Positions 7,999-16,428 of a stretch of 64,000 nucleotides of DNA are shown here, piece by piece. Numbering within the stretch: position 1 is the stretch's first letter; each line of letters begins with the position of its first letter. The DNA comes from Allobosea lathyri (GTDB lineage: Bacteria; Pseudomonadota; Alphaproteobacteria; Rhizobiales; Beijerinckiaceae), in contig NZ_FNUY01000011.1 in NCBI RefSeq assembly GCF_900108245.1, forward strand, positions 1 through 64,000, in the 5' to 3' direction. The notes below the pieces were generated by a model. That model was not told the origin of the DNA. It saw nothing but the letters and a program-made list of their open reading frames with translations, and did not search any database. The position numbers and the translations under genes were made by a program.

Positions 7999-9537
7999 AT
8001 GCTTATGGATGCGGCAGGATATCGGGAGTCGCTGCGGTCCTACCGCCCGCGCGTCTTCGTCAATGGCCGGCAGGTCGAGAGCGTCGCCGACGAGCCGCTT
8101 CTGGCGCCCGGCATCAACGCGGTCGGCGTGACCTACGATCTCGCCCATGATGCCGCCTATACGCCGATCATGACGGCGCGGCAGGGTTCGTCAGGCAAGA
8201 CCGTCAACCGCATGCTGCACATCAACGAGAGTTCGAGCGATCTGCTCGCCAAGCTCGAGGCGGTCAGGCTGGTCTGCAAGATCTCCGGCTGCGCCCAGCG
8301 CTACCTCACCCATGACGCCCTGAACGGGCTCTGGCAGGCGACCGCGCGAACGGATGCTGCGCATGGCACGGATTACGCGCAGCGCTTCCGTGCCTATCTG
8401 CACGAGGTTCAGGACCGGGACCTGACGCTCGGCGTCGCCATGACCGATGCCAAGGGCGACCGCTCGAAGCGGCCGGGCGCGCAGGAAAATCGCGACGCCT
8501 ACGTCCATATCAGGGAGCGCAGGGCGGGGGGCATCGTCATTCGCGGCACCAAGGCGATCGTGACCGGCGCGCCCTATATGCACGAATTCCTGGTGATGCC
8601 CTGCCGCACCCATGTGGCCGGCGACGAGGACTTCGCCGTCTGCTGCGCCGTGCCCTGCGATGCGGAAGGCGTGACCATCGTCGCGCGGCCCGCCGGGCGT
8701 CCCGGCGATCCCGCAGCGAAATTCTCGGCGAAATACGGCCAGTCGACCGGCGTCGTGATGTTCGACGATGTCTTCGTTCCCTGGGAGCGGGTGTTCCTCG
8801 CCGGCGAGACCGAGGAAGGCGGCTTCCTGACCACGAGCTACGCCACGCATCACCGCCATTCCTGCATCGGCGCGCGGGCCGGCTTCGGCGACCTGCTGAT
8901 CGGCGCGGGCGCGTTGATGATCGAGGCCAATGGGCTCGATATCGAGCGGCACGGCCATGTCCGCGAGCAGATGGTCGAGCTGATCACGATCACCGAGAGC
9001 TTTTTCGCCTGCGGTGTCGCGGCCTCCGTCTATTGCCAGAAGGATCCGGCGGGATCGGTGATGCCCGATACAATTTTCGCCAATATCGGCAAGCTGCTGC
9101 TCGCTACCAAGATCTACGACATGCATCGCATCGCTCACTACGTCTCCGGAGGTCTGATCGTGGCGCTGCCCGGCCCCGACGAGGACCACAATCCCGAAAC
9201 CGCCGCCTCGCTTTCCGCCGTGCTGACGGGGCGGCCGGACATTCCCTACGAGCAGCGGGCCGAGGTCGCGCGCTTCATCGAGGACCTGACCGTCTCGAAG
9301 GAGGCCGGCTGGTATTCGGTGATCTCGCTGCATGGCGGCGGCTCGCCCGAGGCGATGAAGCGCGAGATCTGGCGGAATTATCCGGTGATGGAGAAGGTCG
9401 CGCTGGTCGAAACCCTGCTCGATCGCGGCGTGCTGGCGGATGGAACGCGGGTGTCGAAACAGCCAGGGCGCTGCTGCGTCACGGGCTGCGAGGTGCCAGC
9501 GCTGCCAATGCCAACGCCGCGCGAAGCCGCCGAATAG
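7999..9537 (+). CDS. 4-hydroxyphenylacetate 3-hydroxylase / 4-hydroxybutyryl-CoA dehydratase superfamily flavoprotein
   Basis: 512 residues from the ATG at 7999, chosen because GGGAG at 7986-7990 precedes it; the TTG at 7921 would put the promoter region in the protein. It has the two-domain HpaB fold signature: RVFVNGRQVESV near the N terminus, then GIVIRGTKAIVTGAPYMHEF and FDDVFVPWERVF. The AbfD-like region around YATHHRHSC...GARAGFGDLLIGAG is present. Compared with AbfD's iron-sulfur ligands as I recall them (Cys99, Cys103, His292, Cys299), Cys98 and His285 remain but Tyr102 and Ala292 replace the other two. A [4Fe-4S] cluster is therefore doubtful, and a flavin monooxygenase role is at least as likely. 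It neighbours an AidB-type dehydrogenase and a divergent TetR gene. Confidence 0.78.
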   Translation: MLMDAAGYRESLRSYRPRVFVNGRQVESVADEPLLAPGINAVGVTYDLAHDAAYTPIMTARQGSSGKTVNRMLHINESSSDLLAKLEAVRLVCKISGCAQRYLTHDALNGLWQATARTDAAHGTDYAQRFRAYLHEVQDRDLTLGVAMTDAKGDRSKRPGAQENRDAYVHIRERRAGGIVIRGTKAIVTGAPYMHEFLVMPCRTHVAGDEDFAVCCAVPCDAEGVTIVARPAGRPGDPAAKFSAKYGQSTGVVMFDDVFVPWERVFLAGETEEGGFLTTSYATHHRHSCIGARAGFGDLLIGAGALMIEANGLDIERHGHVREQMVELITITESFFACGVAASVYCQKDPAGSVMPDTIFANIGKLLLATKIYDMHRIAHYVSGGLIVALPGPDEDHNPETAASLSAVLTGRPDIPYEQRAEVARFIEDLTVSKEAGWYSVISLHGGGSPEAMKREIWRNYPVMEKVALVETLLDRGVLADGTRVSKQPGRCCVTGCEVPALPMPTPREAAE

Positions 9538-9544
9538 TCCGCAC

Positions 9545-9648
9545 CGTCATGCTCGGGCTTGTCCCGGGCATCCACGTCTTCCTTCGTCCAAATCTCCTGG
9601 TATCCGCGTCGCAAGACGTGGATGGTCGGCACAAGGCCGACCATGACG
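9545..9648. repeat. Palindromic intergenic repeat, family F
   Basis: Imperfect inverted repeat between CGTCATGCTCGGGCTTGTCC and GGCACAAGGCCGACCATGACG, with an inner ATCCACGTCTT...AAGACGTGGAT stem. It fills the gap between the HpaB-like and AidB-like genes. Confidence 0.8.
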
Positions 9649-9664
9649 CGAAAGGCCATGGCCG

Positions 9665-11314
9665 ATGCATTCTCTGGCTCAACCCACCCACCAGGTCCTC
9701 AATCAGGCCCGCCTGGCCGTCGGCTGGAACGCCTTTTCCGACGATGCCGTGCTGCAGGGCGTCGTCGCCCGGCTGGCTCCCTGGGTGGCGGAGCAGGCCG
9801 CTGCGCTCGGCGCCCATGCCGGGGACGAGGCGACGCAGGAACTGGCCCGGCTTGCGAATATCTTTTCGCCCGAACTCAAGACGCATGACCGCTTCGGCAA
9901 TCGCATCGATTGGGTCGAATTCCATCCTGCCTGGCACGAGCTGATGGCGCTCGCTTTCAAGCATGGGGTTCCCTCCCTGGCCTGGACGACGGCCCAACCC
10001 AACGGCCATGCCGCGCGCGGCGTGCTCTCCTATGTCTGGAACCAGATCGAGCAGGGCACGGCCTGCCCGACCGGCATGACCTATGCCGCCTTCCCCGGGC
10101 TGGCCCAGCCGGAATTCGCGCTCTGGCGCGAGAGGATCACCAGCGGGCTCTATGACCGGCGCCCGCTACCGGTGTCGCAGAAGACGGGCGCCACGATCGG
10201 CTATGCGATGACGGAAAAGCAGGGCGGCTCCGACCTGCGCCAGACCCAGACGACGGCGCGCTACCTGGAGGATACGCCGGAGGGGCGCGTCTATCTGATC
10301 ACCGGGCACAAATGGTTCTTCTCGGTGCCGCAATCGGACGGGTTCTTCACGCTGGCCCAAACCGAGACCGGCGTGTCCTGCCTGTTTGCGCCGGGTTTCC
10401 TGCCAGATGGCAGCCGCAACCGGCTGCAGATCCAGCGTCTCAAGAACAAGGCCGGCAACCGCTCCAATGCCTCCTGCGAAGTCGAGTTCCGCGAATGCCT
10501 GGGATGGCTCGTCGGCGAGGAGGGCGCGGGGATCAAGGAAATCCTCTCACATGCCCATCTCACCCGGCTCGATTTCGCCATCGGCTCGGCCGGGCTGATG
10601 CGGCAGGCGCTGACATTAGCGCTCAACCACACGCAATCGCGCCGGGGTTTCGGCTTGTCGCTCGCCGAGCAGCCGATGATGACCAACATCCTGGCCGATC
10701 TCGCGATCGACTCCGAGGCCTCGACGCTGATGGCGTTTCGCGTCGCCGCCGCCACGGACGCGATGGAGACCTCGGAGCAGGAACGCCATGTCGCGCGCGT
10801 CGCGACGCCGCTGGCGAAGTTCTGGAACTGCAAGCGCGCGGCGGCCTTCGTGGTGGAGGCGCTCGAATGCCATGGCGGCAACGGCTTCATCGAGGAAAAC
10901 CCGATGGCCCGGCTCTATCGCGAGGCGCCGCTGAACGCGATCTGGGAGGGGACCTCGAACATGATGTGCATGGATGTGCTCAGGAGCTTCAACCGCGATC
11001 CCCGGACCAAGGAGGCCTTCATGGCCGAGGTCGGGGCCGCGCGCGGAGCCAACCGCGCGCTCGACCGCTGGCTCGACCGGCTCGGCACGGAGGTGGCGAA
11101 ACCCCGCAACGATGACGGGCACGGCCGGCGGCTCGCCAATATGATGGCCTATGCGCTGCAGGCGTCGGAGCTGCTGGAGCATGCCGACGCCACGGTGTTC
11201 GAAACTTTCTGCCGCTCCCGTCTCGATGCCGATTGGGGCTATGTCTTCGGCACGCTCGACCCGTCGCCCGAACTGGCTGCAATCGTGAAGCGGGCGAGCG
11301 TGGCGCGGGCCTGA
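9665..11314 (+). CDS. aidB: Acyl-CoA dehydrogenase family protein, AidB-like
   Basis: 549 residues, matching AidB (about 540-550) and longer than ordinary acyl-CoA dehydrogenases (~380). Typical features are GYAMTEKQGGSDLRQTQTTA (FAD/substrate loop), ITGHKWFFSVPQSD, and the C-terminal ECHGGNGFIEENPMARLYRE followed by NAIWEGTSNMM. In E. coli AidB is a flavoprotein that binds DNA and is induced by alkylation. In environmental bacteria AidB-like genes often sit with oxidation genes, so a metabolic role is also possible. It probably forms an operon with the HpaB-like gene, separated by a palindromic repeat. The ATG at 9665 has an AAAGG-type ribosome site nearby. Confidence 0.88.
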   Translation: MHSLAQPTHQVLNQARLAVGWNAFSDDAVLQGVVARLAPWVAEQAAALGAHAGDEATQELARLANIFSPELKTHDRFGNRIDWVEFHPAWHELMALAFKHGVPSLAWTTAQPNGHAARGVLSYVWNQIEQGTACPTGMTYAAFPGLAQPEFALWRERITSGLYDRRPLPVSQKTGATIGYAMTEKQGGSDLRQTQTTARYLEDTPEGRVYLITGHKWFFSVPQSDGFFTLAQTETGVSCLFAPGFLPDGSRNRLQIQRLKNKAGNRSNASCEVEFRECLGWLVGEEGAGIKEILSHAHLTRLDFAIGSAGLMRQALTLALNHTQSRRGFGLSLAEQPMMTNILADLAIDSEASTLMAFRVAAATDAMETSEQERHVARVATPLAKFWNCKRAAAFVVEALECHGGNGFIEENPMARLYREAPLNAIWEGTSNMMCMDVLRSFNRDPRTKEAFMAEVGAARGANRALDRWLDRLGTEVAKPRNDDGHGRRLANMMAYALQASELLEHADATVFETFCRSRLDADWGYVFGTLDPSPELAAIVKRASVARA

Positions 11315-11320
11315 GCCCGC
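11305..11320. terminator. Short GC hairpin at the aidB stop codon
   Basis: GCGGGC-CTGA-GCCCGC, a 6-bp stem that spans the TGA. It lacks a following T-run, so it is at best a weak or Rho-assisted stop between two convergent genes. Confidence 0.3.
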
Positions 11321-11339
11321 ATCCGACAGTTCTCCAGAC

Positions 11340-11375
11340 GCTCAGGCGCAGCAGGGAAGGCTCAGGCGCAGCAGG
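11340..11375. repeat. 16-bp direct repeat at the 3' end of the DUF899 gene
   Basis: GCTCAGGCGCAGCAGG occurs at 11340-11355 and 11360-11375. Read on the minus strand the second copy encodes the last Cys-Cys-Ala codons and the stop; the other copy lies just past the stop. It is a local duplication of the gene end. Confidence 0.7.
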
Positions 11376-12093
11376 CATGGGCCTTGGGCGCGTCCTCATA
11401 TTCGTCATGGCGGCGCACGAAATCCATGATCGTGCCCTCATTGCGGCCCTTGGGGGCGCGATCGAGGATCGAGAAGGTCCCGACGAGTTCCTCCAGCCCG
11501 CGCGCATAGGTCGAGTAGGTGTGAAACACCTCGCCAGCTTCGTTGCGGCTGAAAGCGCTCAGGCCCGGCAATTCGTCGAAGGCCTCCGACGTGGGGATCG
11601 GCTGGAAATTGTAGAGCACCTTGTCGCCCGCCAGCTCCTCCTTGCTGAAGGAGACATGAAAATCCTGGTTGAAGCTGTTGGCGAAGGAGGAGGCCCAGGG
11701 AAAGCTCCAGCCCATGCGGCGCTTGTAGGCCTCGATCTTGTCGAGCGGTGCGCGCGAGATCGCGGTCAGCGTCACGTCGTGGTGATTGAGATGCACCAGT
11801 GCGCCCTCGAGATGATCGGCGACAAAGGAGCAGCTCGGGCAGCCGGCAGCCCAATCGGGCCCCAGCATGAAATGATAGACCATGAGCTGGCTGCGGCCCT
11901 CGAACAGATCGGCCAGCGTCCGCTTTCCGGCCAGCGTATCGAAGACATAGTCCTTGTCGACCCTGACCCAGGGCAGCGCCAGACGCTCGGCGTTCAGCCT
12001 GTCGCGCAGATGTGTCGCCTCCTTCTCGCGAGCCAGCAGGGCCTTGCGCGCGGTCAGCCATTCCTCACGCGAGACGACCGGATGATGCTGCAT
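11362..12093 (-). CDS. DUF899 (thioredoxin-like) family protein
   Basis: 243 residues, the normal size for the family. Family motifs are visible: MVYHFMLGPDWAAGCPSC (a CxxC centre near residues 84-87), an HLNHHDVTLTAISRAPLDKI segment, and the C-terminal VFHTYSTYARGLEEL and ILDRAPKGRNE. These proteins have a thioredoxin-like fold with unknown biochemical role and often lie next to MarR/ArsR regulators. The C terminus ends HACCA, adding a Cys pair encoded in a duplicated 16-bp segment. The gene diverges from a MarR gene, sharing an 88-bp control region with a perfect palindrome. A redox-related role is only inferred. Confidence 0.85.
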   Translation of the reverse strand: MQHHPVVSREEWLTARKALLAREKEATHLRDRLNAERLALPWVRVDKDYVFDTLAGKRTLADLFEGRSQLMVYHFMLGPDWAAGCPSCSFVADHLEGALVHLNHHDVTLTAISRAPLDKIEAYKRRMGWSFPWASSFANSFNQDFHVSFSKEELAGDKVLYNFQPIPTSEAFDELPGLSAFSRNEAGEVFHTYSTYARGLEELVGTFSILDRAPKGRNEGTIMDFVRRHDEYEDAPKAHACCA

Positions 12094-12146
12094 GATCTCT
12101 CTCCCTTTCCAGTACTTGTTGAAACGGTACGTGCTTCACACGGCAC

Positions 12147-12175
12147 TTGACATATTAAGTTGATATCAACATAAA
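12147..12175 (+). promoter_or_regulatory. Predicted promoter of the MarR gene with a 12-bp palindrome in its spacer
   Basis: TTGACA (12147-12152) is followed after 17 bases by CATAAA (12170-12175), a partial -10 box. The perfect palindrome GTTGATATCAAC (12159-12170) occupies the spacer, as expected for an autoregulated MarR operator. The ATG follows the -10 by only six bases, implying a leaderless transcript. Confidence 0.55.
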
Positions 12176-12181
12176 AACATC

Positions 12182-12655
12182 ATGTCAAAAGTTGTCGCAA
12201 TCACCGTCGACCATGCTCTTGAGGCAGTGCCTTTCGAGACCACGCTGCATGTTCGCGACCATTGCCTGTGCCTGCATGTGCAGCGGGCGGCGCGCGCGCT
12301 GGCGCGGCGTTTCGATGAGGCCCTGCGGCCGCTTGGCCTCACCAACGGCCAGTTCTCGCTGCTGATGTCGCTGAACCGCCCGCAGCCGCCGAGCCTCGGG
12401 CCGGTGGCCCATCTGCTCGCCATGGACCGCACGACATTGACCGCCGCGCTGAAGCCGCTGGAGCGTCGCGGCCTGCTCAGCGTGGCGCGCGACCCCAAGG
12501 ACAGACGCAGCCGGCTGCTCAGCCTCACCGCGGAGGGATCGGCACTTCTCGCCAGCGCCGTGCCGATCTGGCGGCGCACGCATGAGGCTGTCGACGCGTT
12601 GCTGCCCGGCGGCGATCCTGCCCCGCTGCGGCAGCAGCTTCAGGCCCTGTTCTGA
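12182..12655 (+). CDS. MarR-family transcriptional regulator
   Basis: 157-residue winged-helix dimeric regulator. A first helix (HVQRAARALARRFDEALRP) is followed by LTNGQFSLLMSL, the recognition region AMDRTTLTAALKPLERRGLL near residues 82-101 and the wing DPKDRRSRLLSLT near 106-118. N-terminal Cys residues in HCLCLHV could serve redox sensing, as in some MarR proteins, though that is speculative. It sits between a DUF899 protein and a VOC protein and probably controls both through the palindrome in its promoter. The start at 12182 lies right after the predicted -10 box, with no ribosome site. Confidence 0.88.
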   Translation: MSKVVAITVDHALEAVPFETTLHVRDHCLCLHVQRAARALARRFDEALRPLGLTNGQFSLLMSLNRPQPPSLGPVAHLLAMDRTTLTAALKPLERRGLLSVARDPKDRRSRLLSLTAEGSALLASAVPIWRRTHEAVDALLPGGDPAPLRQQLQALF

Positions 12656-12712
12656 GATATTTTCCGTTCACCAGCCCCTCGGCACTGCCCTCCCCCCAGC
12701 AAAGGACACACC

Positions 12713-13117
12713 ATGCCCCAGATGATCTTCGTCAACCTGCCCGTGAAGGACCTCGACAGGTCGGTGACCTTCTTCAAGGCGCTCGGCTTCTCGTTCAATC
12801 CGCAGTTCACCGACGAAACCGCGACCTGCATGGTGATCAGCGACACGATCTTCGCGATGCTGCTGACGCATGAGAAGTTCCTGAGCTTCTCGCCGAAGCC
12901 GATCGCCGATACGAGCAAGAGCGTTGAGGTGCTGACCTGCCTCTCCCGCGACAGCCGCGAAGCCGTCGACGCCATGGTGAAGACGGCCGTGGCGGCGGGT
13001 GGCACGACCTATAACGCGCCGCAGGATCACGGCTTCATGTATGGCCACGGCTTCCAGGACCTCGACGGCCATGTCTGGGAGCTGATGTGGATGGACCCAG
13101 GCGCCGTTCAGGGCTGA
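12713..13117 (+). CDS. VOC (glyoxalase/bleomycin-resistance) family protein
   Basis: 134 residues with the beta-alpha-beta-beta-beta VOC repeat: MIFVNLPVKDLDRSVTFFKA at the N terminus, then a second half ending YGHGFQDLDGHVWELMWMD. The Glu in WELMW is the usual metal-ligand position, and HGF precedes it. Function (lyase, resistance binding protein or unknown) cannot be fixed. AAAGGA at 12701-12706 supports the ATG at 12713. It lies 57 bases after the MarR gene on the same strand, likely co-transcribed. Confidence 0.85.
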   Translation: MPQMIFVNLPVKDLDRSVTFFKALGFSFNPQFTDETATCMVISDTIFAMLLTHEKFLSFSPKPIADTSKSVEVLTCLSRDSREAVDAMVKTAVAAGGTTYNAPQDHGFMYGHGFQDLDGHVWELMWMDPGAVQG

Positions 13118-13148
13118 GCCGAGGCTGTTCTGCCCTTCTCTGCTGACC

Positions 13149-13258
13149 GATGAGGGGGCGCTGCGCCCTCGTGGTCGAGGGTTGAACCGGAGTAGCTGGA
13201 AAGCTCGCGGCGCCCCCTCATCCGCCCTTCGGGCACCTTCTCCCGCGAGGGGAGAAGA
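13149..13258. repeat. Palindromic intergenic repeat, family D, copy 1
   Basis: Begins GATGAGGGGGCG and ends with the mirrored CGCCCCCTCATCCGCCC plus CCTTCTCCCGCGAGGGGAG. The outer right arm has no left-hand partner here, so the copy looks incomplete. Confidence 0.75.
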
Positions 13259-13698
13259 GAAGCCGCTGCGCGCGCAGAAAGCCTCGCCGGCCATGCCGCC
13301 GCGAGGGTTTCCGCTTGTTGTGGCGTATCCGAAAGAGGGGATGCGCGGGACGAGGTGGCGTCGCAGTCGACGGCTGCGTGCCGATGTCGATGTCGAATGT
13401 CGTGTCGAAGCAGCGTCACAGGCCGCCGCCTCGTCCCGCGCGCGGGTGTCTTTGGCCTCCGGCGGCGCTTTATGATCACATTCCCTTGAGACCATTCAGC
13501 CTGGGTCACCTGATGATGGCGGCCGCCGGCGCCTCCGGAAGGCAACGCCCGCAACGGCGCAACCTCCCGAAACCCGCAACTCCACCCGGCCGCACGATGC
13601 CTCGCGACAGCCCCCTTGGTCGGGTGAAGCGGGGGGAGAATAGGCATGGGTTTGGCGCGCGGGGATAAGGTGGCGCGCTTATCCCGCAACACCCGCTT
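13259..13698. other. Long non-coding stretch between repeats
   Basis: About 440 bases without a supportable gene; the open frames in it are basic, low-complexity shadows. It contains a hairpin near 13662-13688. No RNA family was recognised. Confidence 0.4.
13662..13688. terminator. Hairpin, possible terminator or RNA element
   Basis: GGGATAAG and CTTATCCC form an exact 8-bp stem around GTGGCGCG, extended by flanking GC pairs. No T-run follows, so function is uncertain. Confidence 0.3.
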
Positions 13699-13699
13699 C

Positions 13700-13927
13700 C
13701 CTTCTCCCCTCGCGGGAGAAGGTGCCCCGGCAGGGGCGGATGAGGGGGCGCCGTGCCCTTCCCGTCATTCTCGGGCTCAGCGAAGCGAAGATTCGGGAAT
13801 CTCCGGACAAGAAGACTCTGGTTTCAGAGATGCTCGGGTCGAGCCCGAGCATGACGCGGGTACCGTCGAGCGCCCCCTCATCCGTCTCGGCTGCGCCGAG
13901 CCACCTTCTCCCGCGAGGGGAGAAGGG
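13700..13927. repeat. Composite palindromic repeat: family D copy 2 with another element nested inside
   Basis: Outer arms CTTCTCCCCTCGCGGGAGAAG...CTTCTCCCGCGAGGGGAGAAG and GGATGAGGGGGCG...CGCCCCCTCATCC enclose a second inverted repeat (CCCGTCATTCTCGGGCTC...GAGCCCGAGCATGACGCGGG, about 13761-13860). It looks like one mobile palindrome inserted into another. Confidence 0.8.
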
Positions 13928-13936
13928 ACGCGCGCC

Positions 13937-14143
13937 TTACTCACGAACGGGCGTGTCCTCGACGATCTCGTGATATCCGATGGCGCGCTCAAGACCGTCT
14001 GGGCCGCGCACGCGGTACTGCTCCTCCTTGTTGTCGCGCGGAGGCATCAGGCGCGTGATCTCGAAGGGGCCAATTCTGGGCCGATCGGAAAAATCCGTGG
14101 TGAGATTGACCATGTCGCCGAGCTTGTAGACGGGACGAGCCAT
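13937..14143 (-). CDS. Small conserved hypothetical protein (68 aa)
   Basis: The start at 14143 (MARPVYKLGDMVNL) is chosen because AGGAGG lies about seven bases upstream; the longer frame to 14281 adds arginine-rich shadow sequence. The protein is acidic/basic mixed, with IGPFEITRLMPPRD and YRVRGPDGLERAI, compatible with a small beta-barrel of the SH3-like type. No named family was recognised. A second small gene lies upstream on the same strand (14217-14495), probably in one transcript. Confidence 0.65.
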   Translation of the reverse strand: MARPVYKLGDMVNLTTDFSDRPRIGPFEITRLMPPRDNKEEQYRVRGPDGLERAIGYHEIVEDTPVRE

Positions 14144-14216
14144 GTCTTCATCCTCCTGTTGAACGGCCTCGCCCCCTTCGGCGAGAGGCTGAGGCCGTCG
14201 AGACAATCGCCTCGGG

Positions 14217-14495
14217 TCAGCGCGACCCGGCCGAGACGTCGGCCGCCGTGATGCGGTGATAATTGGCCTTGTGCCGGCCATAGGCCGTAGAGGCCGCCGT
14301 CAGGATCGCCTCCCGGTTCTGGTCGAAAGCTTCCAGCATCTGCGCCTCGCTGTCGCCGACGCTCGGTTTCAGCTTCCTGAGAGCGTCGATCTCGACCTGG
14401 AAGGTGATCTCGAGCGAGGCGTCGGAACCCCAGAAGCTGACGCAGAACCGGCCGGGATCGAAACTGCGAACCGGGTTTGGAAAATTGAGTGCCAT
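14217..14495 (-). CDS. Small conserved protein resembling DUF1488 (92 aa)
   Basis: The start at 14495 (MALNFPNPVRSFD) is supported by GGGAGGAG about ten bases upstream. The pattern FCVSFWGSDASLEITFQVEID followed by a helical C-terminal half ending YHRITAADV is reminiscent of the DUF1488 group of small uncharacterised proteins. Function unknown. It precedes the 68-residue gene by 73 bases. Confidence 0.6.
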   Translation of the reverse strand: MALNFPNPVRSFDPGRFCVSFWGSDASLEITFQVEIDALRKLKPSVGDSEAQMLEAFDQNREAILTAASTAYGRHKANYHRITAADVSAGSR

Positions 14496-14834
14496 GATGT
14501 CGCTCCTCCCTGGAGACGTGACGGGGAACGGCCTATGACCGCCGGCGGCAGCGCCGCCTCGCCGGCTCAATAGCGACGAATGGCCCGTGATCCTCCGACG
14601 GACATGGTCAGACCCTATCAGAGATTGCAATGCATGCGTGCGAACAAGATTTCCGTGTGCAGAAACCTTGTAGCAGCGACTGTTTCGGACAAGGCTCCCG
14701 TTGCGCGCCGTGGAGACATCACGGCAATGGTCGAGGCGCCATGCGTAGCCGGCACGCCCCGCCCCTAGCGCATGCCTCATCCCAAGTTTACACTTCCGCC
14801 ATTCTCCCTATGCACGGGCAGGCGCAGTTTTCTA

Positions 14835-16328
14835 ATGGATAAACGGGTCGAGACGGGGGCGCAGACAGCGCCCCTTACCCATGCGGATATTCGCTCCATC
14901 ATCATCGGCATCATGCTCGCCATGTTCCTGGCGGCGCTTGACCAGACCATCGTCGCCACGGCGATGCCGACGATCGGACGCGAACTCGGCGACGTCACCC
15001 ATCTGCCCTGGATCGTGACGACCTATCTCTTGGCGTCTACGGCCGTGACGCCGCTCTATGGCAAGCTCGCCGATATCCATGGCCGGCGGGTGACGCTGCT
15101 CTCGGCGATCGTGATCTTCATCGTCGGTTCGATCGCCTGCGCGCTGGCGCCGACTCTGCTCATGCTCGTGCTGGCGCGCTTCGTCCAGGGGCTGGGCGGC
15201 GGCGGGCTGATCGCGCTGGCGCAGACCATCATCGCCGACATGGTGCCGCCCAAGGAGCGCGGCAAATATCAGGTCTATTTCGCCAGCGTGTTCTTCGCCT
15301 CCTCGCTGCTCGGGCCGGTCCTGGGCGGGGTGATCGCCGAGGCGCTGCACTGGTCGGTGATCTTCTGGATCAACCTGCCTCTGGGCCTTGCCGCCTATTG
15401 GATGACGAGTTCGACGCTGAAGCGGCTGCCGCGCCATGAGCGCCCGCACAAGCTCGACGTCCTCGGCGCCGTGCTGATGACCGGCGCGACGATGACGCTG
15501 CTGCTGGCGCTCTCCTGGGGCGGCACCTCCTATCCGTGGCGCTCATGGCCGATCGCCGGTCTTGTGGCGTTCTCGCTCGTGCTCTGGCTGGCTTTCGCCT
15601 GGCGGCTGCGGACCGCCGACGAGCCGCTGATCCCGCTCGATATCCTGGCCAATCCGGTGGTGCGCATGGGCACCATCGCCGCCGGATTCGGCATGGGCAC
15701 CTTCATCGGCCTCACCATCTACCTGCCGCTCTATTTCGAGACCGTGGCCGGCCTGAGCGCGAGCTCGTCGGGGCTCGGGCTGCTGCCCTTGACCTGCGGC
15801 ACGGTGGTCGGCGCGACCCTGTCGGGCCGGGCGATGACGCGGCTCACCCATTACAAGCGCGTGCCGGTCGCCGGCCTCAGCGTGGCGCTGATCGGCATGG
15901 CGCTGCTGGTGATCTATGCGGGGCGGATGCCGCTCCTGCCCTTTTGCGTCATCCTTGCCATCATCAGCCTGGGCTTCGGCTGCCTGTTGCCGGTGGCGAC
16001 GGTCTCGATCCAGAACGCGGTGCAGACGCACCAGCTCGGCACGGCGACTGCGGTTGCCAATTTCTTCCGCCAGATCGGCGGGGCGCTGATCGTCGCGGTG
16101 TTCGGGGCGATCGTGCTGGGCGGGGTCGGGGGCGCCGGCGCCGGGCTCTCGCCTGAGGCATTGAAGCTCGGCACCGTCGATCGCGCGACGATGGTGCAGC
16201 TGTTTCAATACGTCTTCTCGGCGACCTTCTTGGGCTTCGCGATGGCGCTGCTCTTCCTGGCGCGCATGAAGGAGCTGCCGTTACGCAGCGGGGCGGTCGA
16301 AGCGGCGAAAGCGGCGTCGGGAGAATAG
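14835..16328 (+). CDS. MFS multidrug efflux transporter, DHA2 (EmrB/QacA) family
   Basis: 497 residues from the ATG at 14835 (MDKRVETGAQ); an upstream ATG at 14772 adds 21 residues without membrane or conserved character. About 14 membrane segments are visible, as in drug:H+ antiporters with 14 helices. Signature motifs are LDQTIVATAMPTIGREL in helix 1 (motif D1), GKLADIHGRRVTLL (motif A), and the motif C-like GLLGPVLGGV region. It probably exports hydrophobic drugs or metabolites by proton antiport. No regulator gene is adjacent on the same strand; the small genes upstream diverge from it. Confidence 0.9.
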   Translation: MDKRVETGAQTAPLTHADIRSIIIGIMLAMFLAALDQTIVATAMPTIGRELGDVTHLPWIVTTYLLASTAVTPLYGKLADIHGRRVTLLSAIVIFIVGSIACALAPTLLMLVLARFVQGLGGGGLIALAQTIIADMVPPKERGKYQVYFASVFFASSLLGPVLGGVIAEALHWSVIFWINLPLGLAAYWMTSSTLKRLPRHERPHKLDVLGAVLMTGATMTLLLALSWGGTSYPWRSWPIAGLVAFSLVLWLAFAWRLRTADEPLIPLDILANPVVRMGTIAAGFGMGTFIGLTIYLPLYFETVAGLSASSSGLGLLPLTCGTVVGATLSGRAMTRLTHYKRVPVAGLSVALIGMALLVIYAGRMPLLPFCVILAIISLGFGCLLPVATVSIQNAVQTHQLGTATAVANFFRQIGGALIVAVFGAIVLGGVGGAGAGLSPEALKLGTVDRATMVQLFQYVFSATFLGFAMALLFLARMKELPLRSGAVEAAKAASGE

Positions 16329-16428
16329 GCGCGCGACAGGGAACCGGCGGGGCGCTTGCGCGTTCGCCATCCGCCTGTCACGCCTTCACGGCAGGATCAG
16401 TCGCGCCCATATTGGGTCGCGTGTCTGA

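Noticed and set aside
12668..13495. Long minus-strand open frame (275 codons) antisense to the VOC gene
   Set aside because: Its residues are arginine/alanine-rich with repeat-derived stretches, it overlaps a well-supported VOC gene on the other strand, and it lacks a ribosome site.
13700..13927. CRISPR array
   Set aside because: Repeats are inverted, not regularly spaced direct repeats, and there are no spacers or cas genes.
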